From positions 1-18,526 of the forward strand of contig JAJRWB010000058.1 of assembly GCA_024276995.1 (NCBI GenBank): DNA of 18,526 nucleotides, read 5' to 3'. The first letter of the stretch is position 1; the number at the start of each line of letters is the position of its first letter. This stretch comes from Candidatus Eiseniibacteriota bacterium (GTDB lineage: Bacteria > Orphanbacterota > Orphanbacteria > Orphanbacterales > Orphanbacteraceae). Positions 1 to 7,999 of the stretch are shown in pieces. The position numbers were made by a program, and so were the translations under genes. The notes below the pieces were generated by a model that saw only the letters and a program-made list of their open reading frames with translations, was not told the DNA's origin and did no database searches.

Positions 1-265
1 GCGCCATGTAGGAGCGGGTGTATCCGTTCTCGGCGTCGAGATATTCGAGCACGCCCTTCGTGTCGCGTTCGCGCATCCAGTAGTATTCGTCGGTTCTCGT
101 TCTTCCATGCTCATGAAACACGGTGGGAACCTTCTTCGCCACGGGAGGGATCGGGCACGCCCCTTTCCCTCCATCGGAAAAGGCGGGACATGCCAGGGCG
201 AGCGCCGCTCCCGCCGCGAATACCGGAATGAGCCGCGCGATACTCCCTCTTCGCTTCGCTTTCAC
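1..265 (-). CDS. S9-family prolyl oligopeptidase / oligopeptidase B-like protein, exported, N-terminal fragment
   Basis: The minus strand reads in one open frame from a GTG at 265 to the window edge, giving 88 codons of an unfinished protein. A GGGAGG ribosome site lies about 9 bases before the GTG. Residues 1-30 form a signal peptide with a basic start (VKAKRR) and a hydrophobic core ending near PAFS. The mature start PPVAKKVPTVFHEHGRTR, followed by DEYYWMRER and a YLDAENGYT segment, matches the N-terminal opening of S9A oligopeptidase B/protease II, where the pattern is typically 'H G x x R x D xY W L R'. These enzymes are serine peptidases that cut short peptides after basic or prolyl residues. 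The propeller and catalytic Ser-Asp-His lie outside the window, so activity cannot be judged. The family call is fairly secure; the exact subfamily is not. Confidence 0.72.
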   Translation of the reverse strand, partial: MKAKRRGSIARLIPVFAAGAALALACPAFSDGGKGACPIPPVAKKVPTVFHEHGRTRTDEYYWMRERDTKGVLEYLDAENGYTRSYMA

Positions 266-295
266 TTTGATTTTCCTCCCGGTGAACGGTTGCGA

Positions 296-325
296 TTCCG
301 ATTATAGCACCCACTCTGGTAGAAT
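296..325 (+). promoter_or_regulatory. Possible sigma-70-type promoter for the 378-6294 operon
   Basis: TAGAAT at 320-325 is preceded by TG at 317-318, making an extended -10 element. A weak -35-like TTCCGA lies at 296-301 with an 18-base spacer. It sits about 50 bases before the first gene of the plus-strand operon, in the gap between divergent genes. The -35 match is poor, so this is a tentative call. Confidence 0.35.
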
Positions 326-377
326 GTTTCGCGGCTTCGACCCGCCGCGCGACGCGGCGCCAAGGGGGGGAGAGCGT

Positions 378-869
378 ATGAAATGGAACAGGCGGATCGT
401 GCTGATCGCGGCGACTCTGATCGCCTTCGCCGCCGCCGCCTTCGCCGCGACGCAGCTCACCGTGCAGGTGAGCAGCACCCGGATCCGGAAGGACGGCGTC
501 TTCTGGGCGCCGTCGGTGGCGAAGGTCGGTGCCGGCGAGCGGCTCACCGAGTTGAGCCGAAAGGGAGACTGGATCGAGGTGCGGACCTCCGCGGGAGAAC
601 GGGGATGGATCCATTCCACCGCGGTGACGACGAAGAAGGTGACTCTCGGAACCGGCTCTTCTTCGGCGTCGAGCGGCGTGTCGGCGGACGAAGTGTCGCT
701 CGCGGGGAAGGGATTCACCGAAGACGTGGAAAAGGAATACAGGAAGGAGAACGCCGATCTCGATTTCGACGCCGTCGACCGGATGAGCGGCATGATCGTT
801 TCCGATGACGAGCTCATCGCCTTCTTGAAAGAGGGGAAGCTGGCGGAGTGGGGAGGTAAGGGAAGATGA
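378..869 (+). CDS. Exported SH3-like domain protein
   Basis: This 163-residue protein starts at ATG 378 after a G-rich ribosome site (GGGGGGAGAG). An in-frame ATG at 123 is rejected because it lies beyond the divergent gene and would add a non-signal-like leader. Residues 1-24 form a Sec signal peptide (MKWNRRIV, then an Ala-rich core ending AFA). Residues about 28-88 look like a bacterial SH3 domain: an RIRKDG strand, a KVGAGERLTELSRKGDWIEV core and a GERGWIHSTAV end. Such domains usually bind peptidoglycan or proteins in the periplasm. The rest (about 90-163) is Ser-rich and then acidic/charged, with no recognised domain. It overlaps the next gene by ATGA, so it is probably translationally coupled to the M48 lipoprotein and may act with it at the envelope. 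Confidence 0.8.
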   Translation: MKWNRRIVLIAATLIAFAAAAFAATQLTVQVSSTRIRKDGVFWAPSVAKVGAGERLTELSRKGDWIEVRTSAGERGWIHSTAVTTKKVTLGTGSSSASSGVSADEVSLAGKGFTEDVEKEYRKENADLDFDAVDRMSGMIVSDDELIAFLKEGKLAEWGGKGR

Positions 870-1795
870 GGCCGAAGAAGCGGACGGCGATCGCGGCGCG
901 GGTCGGTATCGGGCTTCTCGCCGCGCTGATCGGGGGGTGTACGGGGGCGCTCACGAAGCTCGGCACCAACATCGCCGCGGAGAAGGGTTATATCAGCGAG
1001 GAACAGAAAGACGCGATCGTCCACACGGAAGAAGCGTTCCGGAAGAGCTTCGAGGAGTTGAGCGAACAGGAGGAGTACTATATCGGCCGCGCCGTGGCCG
1101 CCACGATCCTCTCCCGCTATGATGTGTACGAGAATGAAGAACTCACCCGTTATGTCAACCGTGTCGGGCGCGCGGTCTCCCTCGCTTCCACCCGCCCCGA
1201 GATCTACAACGGCTATCACTTCCTCCTGCTCGACACCGGCGAAGTGAATGCATTCGCCGCGCCGGGAGGGTTCATCTTCATCACCCGGGGCATGCTCGAA
1301 CTCACACCCGACGAGGAGTCTCTCGCCGCAGTGCTCGCCCACGAAGTGGGCCACATCGCCGGCCGTCACGGCCTGGCGGCGATCAAGAAGAGCCGTCCCA
1401 TCGAGGCGTTCGCCATCCTCGGGAAGGAAGCGGGCTCGGCGTGGAACCGGAAGGACCTGGTGAAACTGACCGAGCACTTCGACGGCGCCGTGGGCGATGT
1501 GGTCCGCGCCCTCATCGAAAAGGGATACAGCCGTTCGCAGGAAGAGGAGGCGGATAATTCCGCCGTCCGCTTCGCCGCCGGCATCGGTTACCGGGCGGAT
1601 GGATTGACGGAGTTTCTCGTGAAGATGGATGGGGCGCCGGGAAGCTCGGGGAGCGGTCCGGGGATGCTGAAGACCCACCCGTCGGCGAGGGACAGGATCC
1701 GGTCGGTGGAGGAGACGGTGAAGAACCTTATGTCCGAAGGAACGGATCCCGCCGCGAGGAACCGGCGTTTTGCGAAGGAAACGGCGGCGAGCTGA
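866..1795 (+). CDS. M48-family zinc metalloprotease, lipoprotein
   Basis: The 309-residue product starts in an ATGA overlap with the SH3 protein. The N-terminus has a basic region, a hydrophobic stretch and a lipobox LIGGC with Cys25, so it should be a lipid-anchored periplasmic protein. The peptidase domain has the zinc motif HEVGH at 159-163. The third zinc ligand is likely Glu226 in the EEEAD segment (226-230), and the usual THPS motif is at 270-273. FAAPGGFIFITRGML at about 130-144 is the characteristic strand-helix before the active site. Family members related to BepA/LoiP act in outer-membrane protein quality control. The C-terminal TPR of BepA is absent here. The gene ends 3 bases before the cyclase gene, so all are probably on one transcript. 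All catalytic residues appear present. Confidence 0.9.
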   Translation: MRPKKRTAIAARVGIGLLAALIGGCTGALTKLGTNIAAEKGYISEEQKDAIVHTEEAFRKSFEELSEQEEYYIGRAVAATILSRYDVYENEELTRYVNRVGRAVSLASTRPEIYNGYHFLLLDTGEVNAFAAPGGFIFITRGMLELTPDEESLAAVLAHEVGHIAGRHGLAAIKKSRPIEAFAILGKEAGSAWNRKDLVKLTEHFDGAVGDVVRALIEKGYSRSQEEEADNSAVRFAAGIGYRADGLTEFLVKMDGAPGSSGSGPGMLKTHPSARDRIRSVEETVKNLMSEGTDPAARNRRFAKETAAS

Positions 1796-1798
1796 GCG

Positions 1799-3832
1799 AT
1801 GAAAGGTGTCACGGCGAGAGTGGGGGCGGGGCTCTTCTCCGCCGCCGCGGCGCTCCTCCTTTCCGCTTCCGGAGTGCTTCGACCGCTCGAGTGGAAGAGC
1901 TACGACCAACGGCTCCGATCGAGCGCCGCCGATTCCCGGAGCGTGGAGAACACCGCCCTTCTCCTCATCGACCAGAAGAGTCTCGACTACATGGAAGAGG
2001 AGGAGGGGATCGGCTGGCCGTGGCCGAGGTCGATCTACGTCCCGGTGATCGAGTATTGCCGCGCCGCCGGGGCGAAGGGCGTCATCTTCGATGTGCTTTT
2101 CACCGAGTCTTCCGTATACGGCACGGATGACGACGCCCAACTCGCCGACGCGATGTCGGCGAAAGAAGATATCCTCCTCGCGGTGCACGTCTCCTCCGGC
2201 GATCGGAAGACGTCGTATCCGATCGACACGCTGCGCGATGCCGCAGCGGGCGTCGGCAACGTTTCCTTCGAACCGGACGACGACGGCATTTTCCGCACCG
2301 TCCCTCTATCGGCCCTCACCAGCGGCGAAACGGTTCTCACCCTTCCCTTCGCCGCCCTCTCACGGCTCGCCGACGGTGCCGTGGAGCGCGGCGACGATGG
2401 TACGATCACGGCCGCCGGCCACGCTGTTCCCCTCGATGACAACGGAGAGATGCTCATCCACTACCTCGGACCGGCCGGCACGATTCCCTCCTACTCGATC
2501 GCGAGCGCCATACAGTCGTACGTCCGTTCGCAGTACGGCGGCGAGATCACCCTTCCCCCGGGGCGGTTGAAGGATCGCTACATCTTCGTCGGCATGAGCG
2601 CCCCCGGACTGATGGACCTGAGGCCGACACCGTTCAGCCCGGTCTATCCAGGCACCGAGGTGCACGCGACGGTGTTCGAAAACCTCCTCTCCGGCGACTT
2701 CATCCGCGTTGCTCCATGGTGGGTCGAACCGCTCCGCTGCGTCGTGCCGGCGCTGCTCCTGGCGCTCCTCCTCGGCGTCGTCCGGGGCGCCTGGAAAGGC
2801 GCACTCCTCCTTCCCCTTTTCGCCGCCGGCCTCGTCACGACCGCCCATGTCGCGTTCCGCCTCGGATGGAACGTACCGTTCGTGTCGCCCCTCGTGGCCG
2901 TATCCCTCGCCTTCCTCTCGGTGCGTACCGTCGAGTACGCCACCGAGGGGAGGAAGAAGCGCTTCTTGAAGCACGCTTTCCGGCACTATCTCAGTCCCGG
3001 CGTGATCGACGAGATCGTGAGCGATCCGTCGCGTCTCTCCCTGGGCGGGGAGAGGAAGACGCTCACCCTCTTCTTCTCCGACCTGGCGTCGTTCACCACC
3101 CTTTCGGAGAAGCTCGAACCGGAGCGGTTGACCCATCTTCTGAACCGCTATCTCACCGAGATGACCGGCGTGATCCTCGGCGAGGGAGGTACGGTGGACA
3201 AGTTCGAAGGGGACGCGATCATCGCCTTCTGGAACGCCCCGGCCGACCAGGCCGACCACGCCGAGCGGGGACTTCGCACGGCGATGCTCTGTCTCGAGAA
3301 GCTGAAGGAGATCAATCCCGAGATGAAGGAGATCTGCGGCTCGCCTCTTGCGATGCGGATCGGGATGCACACCGGGCCGGTGGTGGTGGGGAACATGGGG
3401 TCGAACGATCGGTTCGATTACACCGTGCTCGGCGACGCGGCGAATCTCGCATCGCGTCTCGAAGGACTCGGCAAGGTGTTTCGCACGCCGATCATCGTCT
3501 CGGAAGCGACGTGGAAGGCGGGAAAGGGCGCCGTGGATGCGAGGGAGATCGGTATGGTCCGCGTGGTGGGACGCAAGGAGGCGACGCGGATATTCCAGCC
3601 GACGGTGCGCCGCGGCGACATGCCGTTCTTCCGATGGTGGAGAAAGGACGATCCGACGTTCGCCGCCGCGCTCGCGGCGTACTACCGGGGCGAAATCGCC
3701 GCCGCCCTCGAGAAGTTCTCCTCCCTCGGCGACGATCCGGTCGCCGGCGTCTACCGTGAGCGGTGCGAAGAGTTTTCGGGGAAACCTCTACCCGATGGGT
3801 GGGACGGCGTATGGACGATGGGTGCGAAATGA
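1799..3832 (+). CDS. CHASE2-domain membrane adenylate cyclase (class III)
   Basis: This 677-residue protein has an N-terminal signal anchor (about 8-28) and an extracytoplasmic CHASE2 sensor domain (about 30-305, with ALLLIDQKSL and the FDVLF / YPGTEVHA signatures). Three membrane spans follow at about 313-328, 333-352 and 358-377, then a cytosolic cyclase domain (about 418-600). Catalytic residues are visible: metal-binding Asp428 (FFSDLASFT) and Asp472 (KFEGDAIIAFW), purine-selecting Lys468, Thr542 in DYTVLGD, and Asn549 and Arg553 in NLASRLE. The Lys/Thr pair is that of class IIIb adenylate cyclases rather than guanylate cyclases. It converts ATP to cAMP in response to an unknown periplasmic signal. 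The next two genes encode an MBL hydrolase and a cyclic-nucleotide-binding channel, which fits cAMP as the product. About 75 C-terminal residues after the cyclase fold have no clear family. Confidence 0.93.
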   Translation: MKGVTARVGAGLFSAAAALLLSASGVLRPLEWKSYDQRLRSSAADSRSVENTALLLIDQKSLDYMEEEEGIGWPWPRSIYVPVIEYCRAAGAKGVIFDVLFTESSVYGTDDDAQLADAMSAKEDILLAVHVSSGDRKTSYPIDTLRDAAAGVGNVSFEPDDDGIFRTVPLSALTSGETVLTLPFAALSRLADGAVERGDDGTITAAGHAVPLDDNGEMLIHYLGPAGTIPSYSIASAIQSYVRSQYGGEITLPPGRLKDRYIFVGMSAPGLMDLRPTPFSPVYPGTEVHATVFENLLSGDFIRVAPWWVEPLRCVVPALLLALLLGVVRGAWKGALLLPLFAAGLVTTAHVAFRLGWNVPFVSPLVAVSLAFLSVRTVEYATEGRKKRFLKHAFRHYLSPGVIDEIVSDPSRLSLGGERKTLTLFFSDLASFTTLSEKLEPERLTHLLNRYLTEMTGVILGEGGTVDKFEGDAIIAFWNAPADQADHAERGLRTAMLCLEKLKEINPEMKEICGSPLAMRIGMHTGPVVVGNMGSNDRFDYTVLGDAANLASRLEGLGKVFRTPIIVSEATWKAGKGAVDAREIGMVRVVGRKEATRIFQPTVRRGDMPFFRWWRKDDPTFAAALAAYYRGEIAAALEKFSSLGDDPVAGVYRERCEEFSGKPLPDGWDGVWTMGAK

Positions 3833-4653
3833 GAAGGGGCGACCTTCTCCTCCTCGGCACCAGGGGAAGCCGCCCCGTGCCGGATGCTTCGTTCCTCCGC
3901 TACGGCGGCAACACCCTCTCCGCCGCGCTCCCCCTCGAGAGCACGACGCTCATTATCGACGGCGGGACGGGGATCGTCGATCTCGGCGAAGCGCTCGCAC
4001 GCGACCGTTTTGCGCCCGGCGCGATCGATCTTCTCTTCACCCATTTCCACCACGACCATCTCTGCGGTCTTCTCTCGTTTCGTCCTTTGTACATGAAGCG
4101 GTTCGACGTGACGATCCATCTCGCCCCCGATGTGATCGATACAGGGAAGAACGCTCTTCGAACGCTCTTCGCCGCGCCCTTCCGCCCGGTCGAATGGGAC
4201 AATCTCGCCGCCGCGATCTCGTTCCGGGAAGCGCCGGAGGAACTTCGCTTCGGCGGCGTCGCCGTGCGCCGGCATCCCCTGCGTCATCCGGGCGGATCGT
4301 ACGGCTACCGTCTCGCCGCCGCGGCCGGTTCGGTCGTCCTGGCGTGGGATAACGAACATCCTCCCGGCGGCGTGGACGACGGCCTCGCAGGATTCTGCCG
4401 GGGCGCCGGCGCGATTCTGTATGATGCGCAGTACACGCCGGACGAATACGAAGCGCATCGCGGGTGGGGGCACGGAACGTACGAGGCGGGCGCCCGGCTG
4501 CTCCACGATTCGGGCGCAAAGCGGCTCGTCCTCGTTCATCATGAACCGGCGAGAAACGATGACGGCATCGACACCCTTCTCGCCGAGGCCCGCCGGCTCG
4601 AACCACGGATCGACGCGGGCCGGGAAGGGATGTCCTTTCCGGTCGGGACGTAA
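3829..4653 (+). CDS. MBL-fold metallo-hydrolase, candidate cyclic-nucleotide phosphodiesterase
   Basis: The 274-residue protein starts at ATG 3829 in an ATGA overlap with the cyclase; a frame extension to 3763 is not needed. The metallo-beta-lactamase motif HFHHDH is at 72-77. Other likely metal ligands are His153 (LRHPGG), Asp174 (AWDNE) and one of His215 or His237/238 (VLVHHEP). The early GSRP, RYGGNT and IIDGGTGI segments and the YDAQYTPDEY stretch (198-207) are typical of the RNase Z-like/PhnP-like branch of the fold, which includes phosphodiesterases. No signal peptide is seen, so it should be cytosolic. Its position between a cAMP synthase and a cAMP-binding channel suggests that it hydrolyses cAMP. 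That is inference from context; another phosphodiester substrate is possible. Confidence 0.85.
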   Translation: MRRGDLLLLGTRGSRPVPDASFLRYGGNTLSAALPLESTTLIIDGGTGIVDLGEALARDRFAPGAIDLLFTHFHHDHLCGLLSFRPLYMKRFDVTIHLAPDVIDTGKNALRTLFAAPFRPVEWDNLAAAISFREAPEELRFGGVAVRRHPLRHPGGSYGYRLAAAAGSVVLAWDNEHPPGGVDDGLAGFCRGAGAILYDAQYTPDEYEAHRGWGHGTYEAGARLLHDSGAKRLVLVHHEPARNDDGIDTLLAEARRLEPRIDAGREGMSFPVGT

Positions 4654-4658
4654 GGAGG
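4652..4658 (+). promoter_or_regulatory. Ribosome binding site deciding a GTG start
   Basis: AAGGAGG lies 4 bases before GTG 4663. The ATG at 4661, two bases earlier, hits a stop after five codons, so the channel gene must start at the GTG. Confidence 0.7.
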
Positions 4659-4662
4659 CGAT

Positions 4663-6294
4663 GTGGAAAACCAGGTGACGGACGTTCTTCAGCAGGCGAT
4701 TCCCCCTTACGAACAGGCGATCCACTTCGTGGTCATCCTGCTCGCCGCGCTGGTGATCGATCTTGCGATCCGGAACGCGGGAAAGATGGCGAGGGCGGTC
4801 GCCTTCCCCCTATCCGTGATCGGCCTGACTTTCGCCGGGACGTTTCTCGCGCCGCCGTGGGGGATCGCCGCGGGCGCGGACGCCGCCGCCGGCCGCAGGA
4901 TCACGGCGTGGTTTCTCTTCTGGGCGGTGGTTCTCGCCGTCCGCTTCATCGACGCGCTCGCCGGCGCGATCTGCGAGCGGCGAAAGACGCCCTTCCCGAT
5001 CCCGATCCTCCTGCGCCGTTCGATCGTGGCGGCGATCTACCTGGTCGCCGCCTTCGCCACGATGAAATATGTCCTCGGCGTCGACATCACCCCGTTTCTC
5101 GCCACGTCCGCCATTCTCACCATGGTGATCGGCCTCGCGCTGCAAGGTGTTCTCGGTAACCTTCTCTCCGGCATGTCGCTCAACCTCGTTCGCACCGTAG
5201 AGACGGGGAACCTGATCCGCGTGGGCGACGATGAGGGCATCGTGGTACACACCAACTGGCGCGAGACGGTGATCCGGACGCGGAACGACGACTACATTCA
5301 CGTACCGAACACGCTTCTGGCATCCGGCATGATCACCAACTTCTCCAAGCCGGCGCAGGCGCACATGCACTCCCTCGATGTGGGCGCGAGCTACTCCGAC
5401 GCGCCGGCCGACGTGATCGACGCCCTTGTAGAGGCGGCGCGCGAAGCGACTCTCACGCTCGACCATCCCGCGCCGACGGCGGAACTGATCGCGTATCTCG
5501 ATTTCGGCATCAACTATCGTCTCTTTTTCTGGTCGAAGAATTACTGGTCGAAGAGCCGTGTCGAAGGGGAAGTGGGGAGGCTGATCTGGTACAAGTTCAA
5601 GCGCCGGGGGATCGAAATCCCCTTCCCGATGAGCGATCAACTCCTCAACGACTTCATGGCGGTAGTCTACAACCAGCGTCGCCTTCCGCCGGACGGGGAA
5701 GAGACGGAGCGCATGGCGCGTCTCCTCGGGAGGAGCGCCTTCCTCCGACGTCCGGCGGCGGAGGGAGAAGAGGCGTCGCCGCTCCTCGACGACGACGCCC
5801 TACGGCGTCTCGCCCGGTCGTGCCGGATCGTCCGGTTCACGAAGGGAGAGACACTCTGCACGCAAGGAGAGGTGGGGGAGAGCTGCTACGTCGTGGCGCG
5901 CGGTTCGATCGACGGTTCGATCGAGTACCGGGAGAAGGGGCGGACCGAGAGATTCACCTTCAAGGCGAAGGAGGGAGACCTGTTCGGCGAGATGTCGCTC
6001 TTCACCGGGATGGCGCGCACCGCCACGGGGAGGATCACCGAGGAGACGGAACTCGTGGAAATCCCGGGTGATGCGTTCGCGCGCCTCCTCGCCGAGAGGG
6101 AAGAGGTGATGGAAGAGATCGCCTCGATGGTGGCGCGGCGGAACGAGGAGAACGAGGTGTTCCTCGCGAAGATCGAATCGATACCCGAGGAGGTGCGCAC
6201 CGCGGGCCGCGATTCGAATGTCGTGCTGAAGCGGCTTCGCCGCCTCGCCGCGTGGGGGAAAAAGCTGCTCGACGGCGACAGTAAGAAGAAGTAG
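4663..6294 (+). CDS. MscS-family channel with C-terminal cyclic-nucleotide-binding domain (bCNG type)
   Basis: The 543-residue protein has membrane spans at about 19-36, 45-62, 81-104 and 120-138. The MscS pore helix and beta domain occupy about 145-230 (GLALQGVLGNLLSGM, then NLIRVGDDEGIVVHTNWRETVI, then DDYIHVPN). An alpha/beta cytoplasmic region runs to about 340. Residues about 375-480 form a cyclic-nucleotide-binding domain with the phosphate-binding cassette FGEMSL (441-446) and Arg452-Thr-Ala. The Arg is the phosphate-contacting residue, and the Thr that follows is compatible with cAMP. Known bCNG channels have this MscS-plus-CNB layout and conduct ions in response to cyclic nucleotides instead of tension. 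It follows the cyclase and hydrolase directly, so it is the likely effector of the pathway. The start is GTG 4663. The last 45 residues are charged and probably helical. Confidence 0.92.
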   Translation: MENQVTDVLQQAIPPYEQAIHFVVILLAALVIDLAIRNAGKMARAVAFPLSVIGLTFAGTFLAPPWGIAAGADAAAGRRITAWFLFWAVVLAVRFIDALAGAICERRKTPFPIPILLRRSIVAAIYLVAAFATMKYVLGVDITPFLATSAILTMVIGLALQGVLGNLLSGMSLNLVRTVETGNLIRVGDDEGIVVHTNWRETVIRTRNDDYIHVPNTLLASGMITNFSKPAQAHMHSLDVGASYSDAPADVIDALVEAAREATLTLDHPAPTAELIAYLDFGINYRLFFWSKNYWSKSRVEGEVGRLIWYKFKRRGIEIPFPMSDQLLNDFMAVVYNQRRLPPDGEETERMARLLGRSAFLRRPAAEGEEASPLLDDDALRRLARSCRIVRFTKGETLCTQGEVGESCYVVARGSIDGSIEYREKGRTERFTFKAKEGDLFGEMSLFTGMARTATGRITEETELVEIPGDAFARLLAEREEVMEEIASMVARRNEENEVFLAKIESIPEEVRTAGRDSNVVLKRLRRLAAWGKKLLDGDSKKK

Positions 6295-6312
6295 GCCGGG
6301 CAAACTCTCGTA

Positions 6313-7281
6313 TCAGGCGAGGCGTTCGAGCACGGCGTCGAGGTTCTCGACTTCCCGGATCGCGCCGAGGCTCTCGAACCGGCGGCGCGCGGTGTGGGCG
6401 GTGTCCTTCGCCTCCGCGCTCCGCCCCGTCTTCTCGAAAAGGAGCGCCAGATCCCTTTCGGCGAGCGCGCCGAGCGCCGGCCGCCGATGCTCCGTCGCCA
6501 GGTCGATCACGCGGCGGAGCATCTCCTCCGCCTCCGCGGTCCGCCCCCCGCCCGCCAGAGCGCCGGCGAGGATTCTCTCGTCCTCGGCGGCGCGCACCCG
6601 GTCGCTCATCTCCTCGTGGATCTCCTTCGCCCGCTTCGCTTCGCGCTCGGCGAGCTTCGTGTCGCCGCCGTGGATGCGGATCTCCGCGCGACCCGCGATC
6701 GCCTGGGCCATGAGGTTGAGGTTTCCCGCTTCCTTCGCCTCTTCCACCGCCCTGTTCGCCGCATCGAGAGCGTTGTCCACGTCGCCACGTTCCCTGTAGA
6801 TCATGCCGAGATTGTGATCGGTTTCCGCCACGCCGAGGGTGAGTCCCACTTGTTGAAACGCGGCGTGGGCTATCGTGTACGATCCGATCGCCCGTCCCAG
6901 GTCGCCGCGAAGGTAGTGGATATTGCCGAGGTTGTTCGAACAGCGGCCCACGGTGGCGCGGTCTCCCTCTCGCTCGGCGCGCGCGAGACCGCGGGTGAAG
7001 TACTCCGATGCCTCGTCGATGCGCCCCCCTTCATAGGCGATGGCGCCCCGCACGTTGAGGGCACGCAGCTCCACCGAGTGGTCTCCGCGGGCGCGGGCGA
7101 GATCGAGGGCGAGGGAGACCCACTTCACTCCTGTGTCGTGCCTTCCCATGCGCGCGTGGGCGATTCCCGCGAGGAGCGACAGCGTGGGCGAGTCGCTGAT
7201 CGCCCCGTCGCCCAGCCGACCGAGATACTCGAGCAGCCCGGCGAAGCGCCCTTTCTCCGCGAGCGCACGCGCTTCCTTCAT
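6313..7281 (-). CDS. Tetratricopeptide-repeat protein, cytosolic
   Basis: The frame is open further upstream, but the first plausible start after the preceding gene's stop is ATG 7281, giving 322 residues. The region before it overlaps the lipoprotein gene and reads as junk in this frame. The whole protein is helical TPR-like repeats with Ala/Gly/Leu spacing. The clearest are at about 75-105 (ALNVRGAIAYEGGRIDEASE), 115-145 (SNNLGNIHYLRGDLGRAIGSY) and 155-185 (DHNLGMIYRERGDVDNALDA). No signal peptide or catalytic domain is visible, so it is probably a scaffold or a partner of the upstream activator. TPR proteins next to sigma-54 activators occur in several bacteria, but the role here is unknown. 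It converges with the channel gene, with only 18 bases between their stops and no obvious terminator. Confidence 0.8.
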   Translation of the reverse strand: MKEARALAEKGRFAGLLEYLGRLGDGAISDSPTLSLLAGIAHARMGRHDTGVKWVSLALDLARARGDHSVELRALNVRGAIAYEGGRIDEASEYFTRGLARAEREGDRATVGRCSNNLGNIHYLRGDLGRAIGSYTIAHAAFQQVGLTLGVAETDHNLGMIYRERGDVDNALDAANRAVEEAKEAGNLNLMAQAIAGRAEIRIHGGDTKLAEREAKRAKEIHEEMSDRVRAAEDERILAGALAGGGRTAEAEEMLRRVIDLATEHRRPALGALAERDLALLFEKTGRSAEAKDTAHTARRRFESLGAIREVENLDAVLERLA

Positions 7282-7312
7282 GTTGACGATCGATGCCAGT
7301 GGAACAGCCCCC

Positions 7313-7999
7313 CTACCAGGACACGGCCACGTTCTCGAGGCGAACCAGGTTCGCGGCGAACTCCCTCGTCTCCACGAGATGGGCCGACGGAAGGAGCGTC
7401 CAGGGGACATTCGGCCCCGTTCTCGCATACGTATCGAGAAGGGTGGTACGGATCGTTTCGTCGTCCTGGTCAGCATCCCCGTCGCCGTCGAGATCGTCTT
7501 CGCTGTTCTCGTAGAACAGATTCAGTTCCACGGGAATCTGAGGATCGAATCGGAGTCCCGCCGGCGCGAGATGGATGAGGAAGTACACCGGGTCGACGGT
7601 GATCGTGATGTTCACCGTGTCCTTCTCGGTGATCGGCGTCCCGTCGGGCCAGGTAAGAAGCGAACCTTCGGGAATGACGATCTCCAGGAAATCGCTTCCT
7701 TTCACACCGGCTATTTCGTAATGGATTTCCCGCTTCACGTCGTCGTTTTTCGTGGCGGGGAAGGTGAGCGAATACGTTTCGAGAGAGGGAACCCCCATTC
7801 CCTGGGCGAGCATGTGGAGCGCCCCCCCCTTGCCTCCCATCGTTCCGTCCGGTTTCGTCTCTTCGGTCGAAACGTGCATTCGCGCCCTCTTTCCCGCTTC
7901 CACCGAAGCGCGGTCCGGCCCGACCGGCTTCGTTCCGTCCACACAACCGGCGGCGGCGAGAAGAACGGCCGCGATTGCGAGGTTCATTGATTTACCCAT
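7313..7999 (-). CDS. Small predicted lipoprotein with calcium-loop-like Asp-rich motif
   Basis: The 228-residue product starts at ATG 7999 after a GGGGGG ribosome site. The N-terminus (MGKSMNLAIAAVLL) leads to a lipobox AAAGC with Cys19, so it should be a lipid-anchored envelope protein. Residues about 75-165 alternate in a beta-rich pattern (EIVIPEGSLLTWPDGTPI, then NITITVD, then LRFDPQIPVELNLFYE) that resembles ZU5-like or similar sandwich folds. A DLDGDGDADQDD run at about 169-180 is a dockerin/EF-hand-type calcium loop. No enzymatic motif is seen. It overlaps the end of the activator gene by 8 bases and is followed 31 bases later by the TPR gene, so the three are probably cotranscribed. 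Function is unknown; an envelope sensor for the activator is only a guess. Confidence 0.75.
   Translation of the reverse strand: MGKSMNLAIAAVLLAAAGCVDGTKPVGPDRASVEAGKRARMHVSTEETKPDGTMGGKGGALHMLAQGMGVPSLETYSLTFPATKNDDVKREIHYEIAGVKGSDFLEIVIPEGSLLTWPDGTPITEKDTVNITITVDPVYFLIHLAPAGLRFDPQIPVELNLFYENSEDDLDGDGDADQDDETIRTTLLDTYARTGPNVPWTLLPSAHLVETREFAANLVRLENVAVSW

Noticed and set aside
123-377. Upstream in-frame extension of the SH3 protein gene to ATG 123
   Set aside because: It overlaps the divergent peptidase start and promoter region, and the signal peptide and ribosome site both fit ATG 378.
302-2188. A 628-codon minus-strand frame across the SH3, M48 and cyclase genes
   Set aside because: The plus strand encodes three clear families there with catalytic motifs and coupled starts. 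The minus frame is GC-driven.
6295-6312. Terminator between the convergent channel and TPR genes
   Set aside because: Only 18 bases separate the stops, and no hairpin is visible there.
6394-7578. A 394-codon plus-strand frame opposite the TPR and lipoprotein genes
   Set aside because: The minus strand gives a clear TPR protein and a lipobox protein; the plus frame has no recognisable features.
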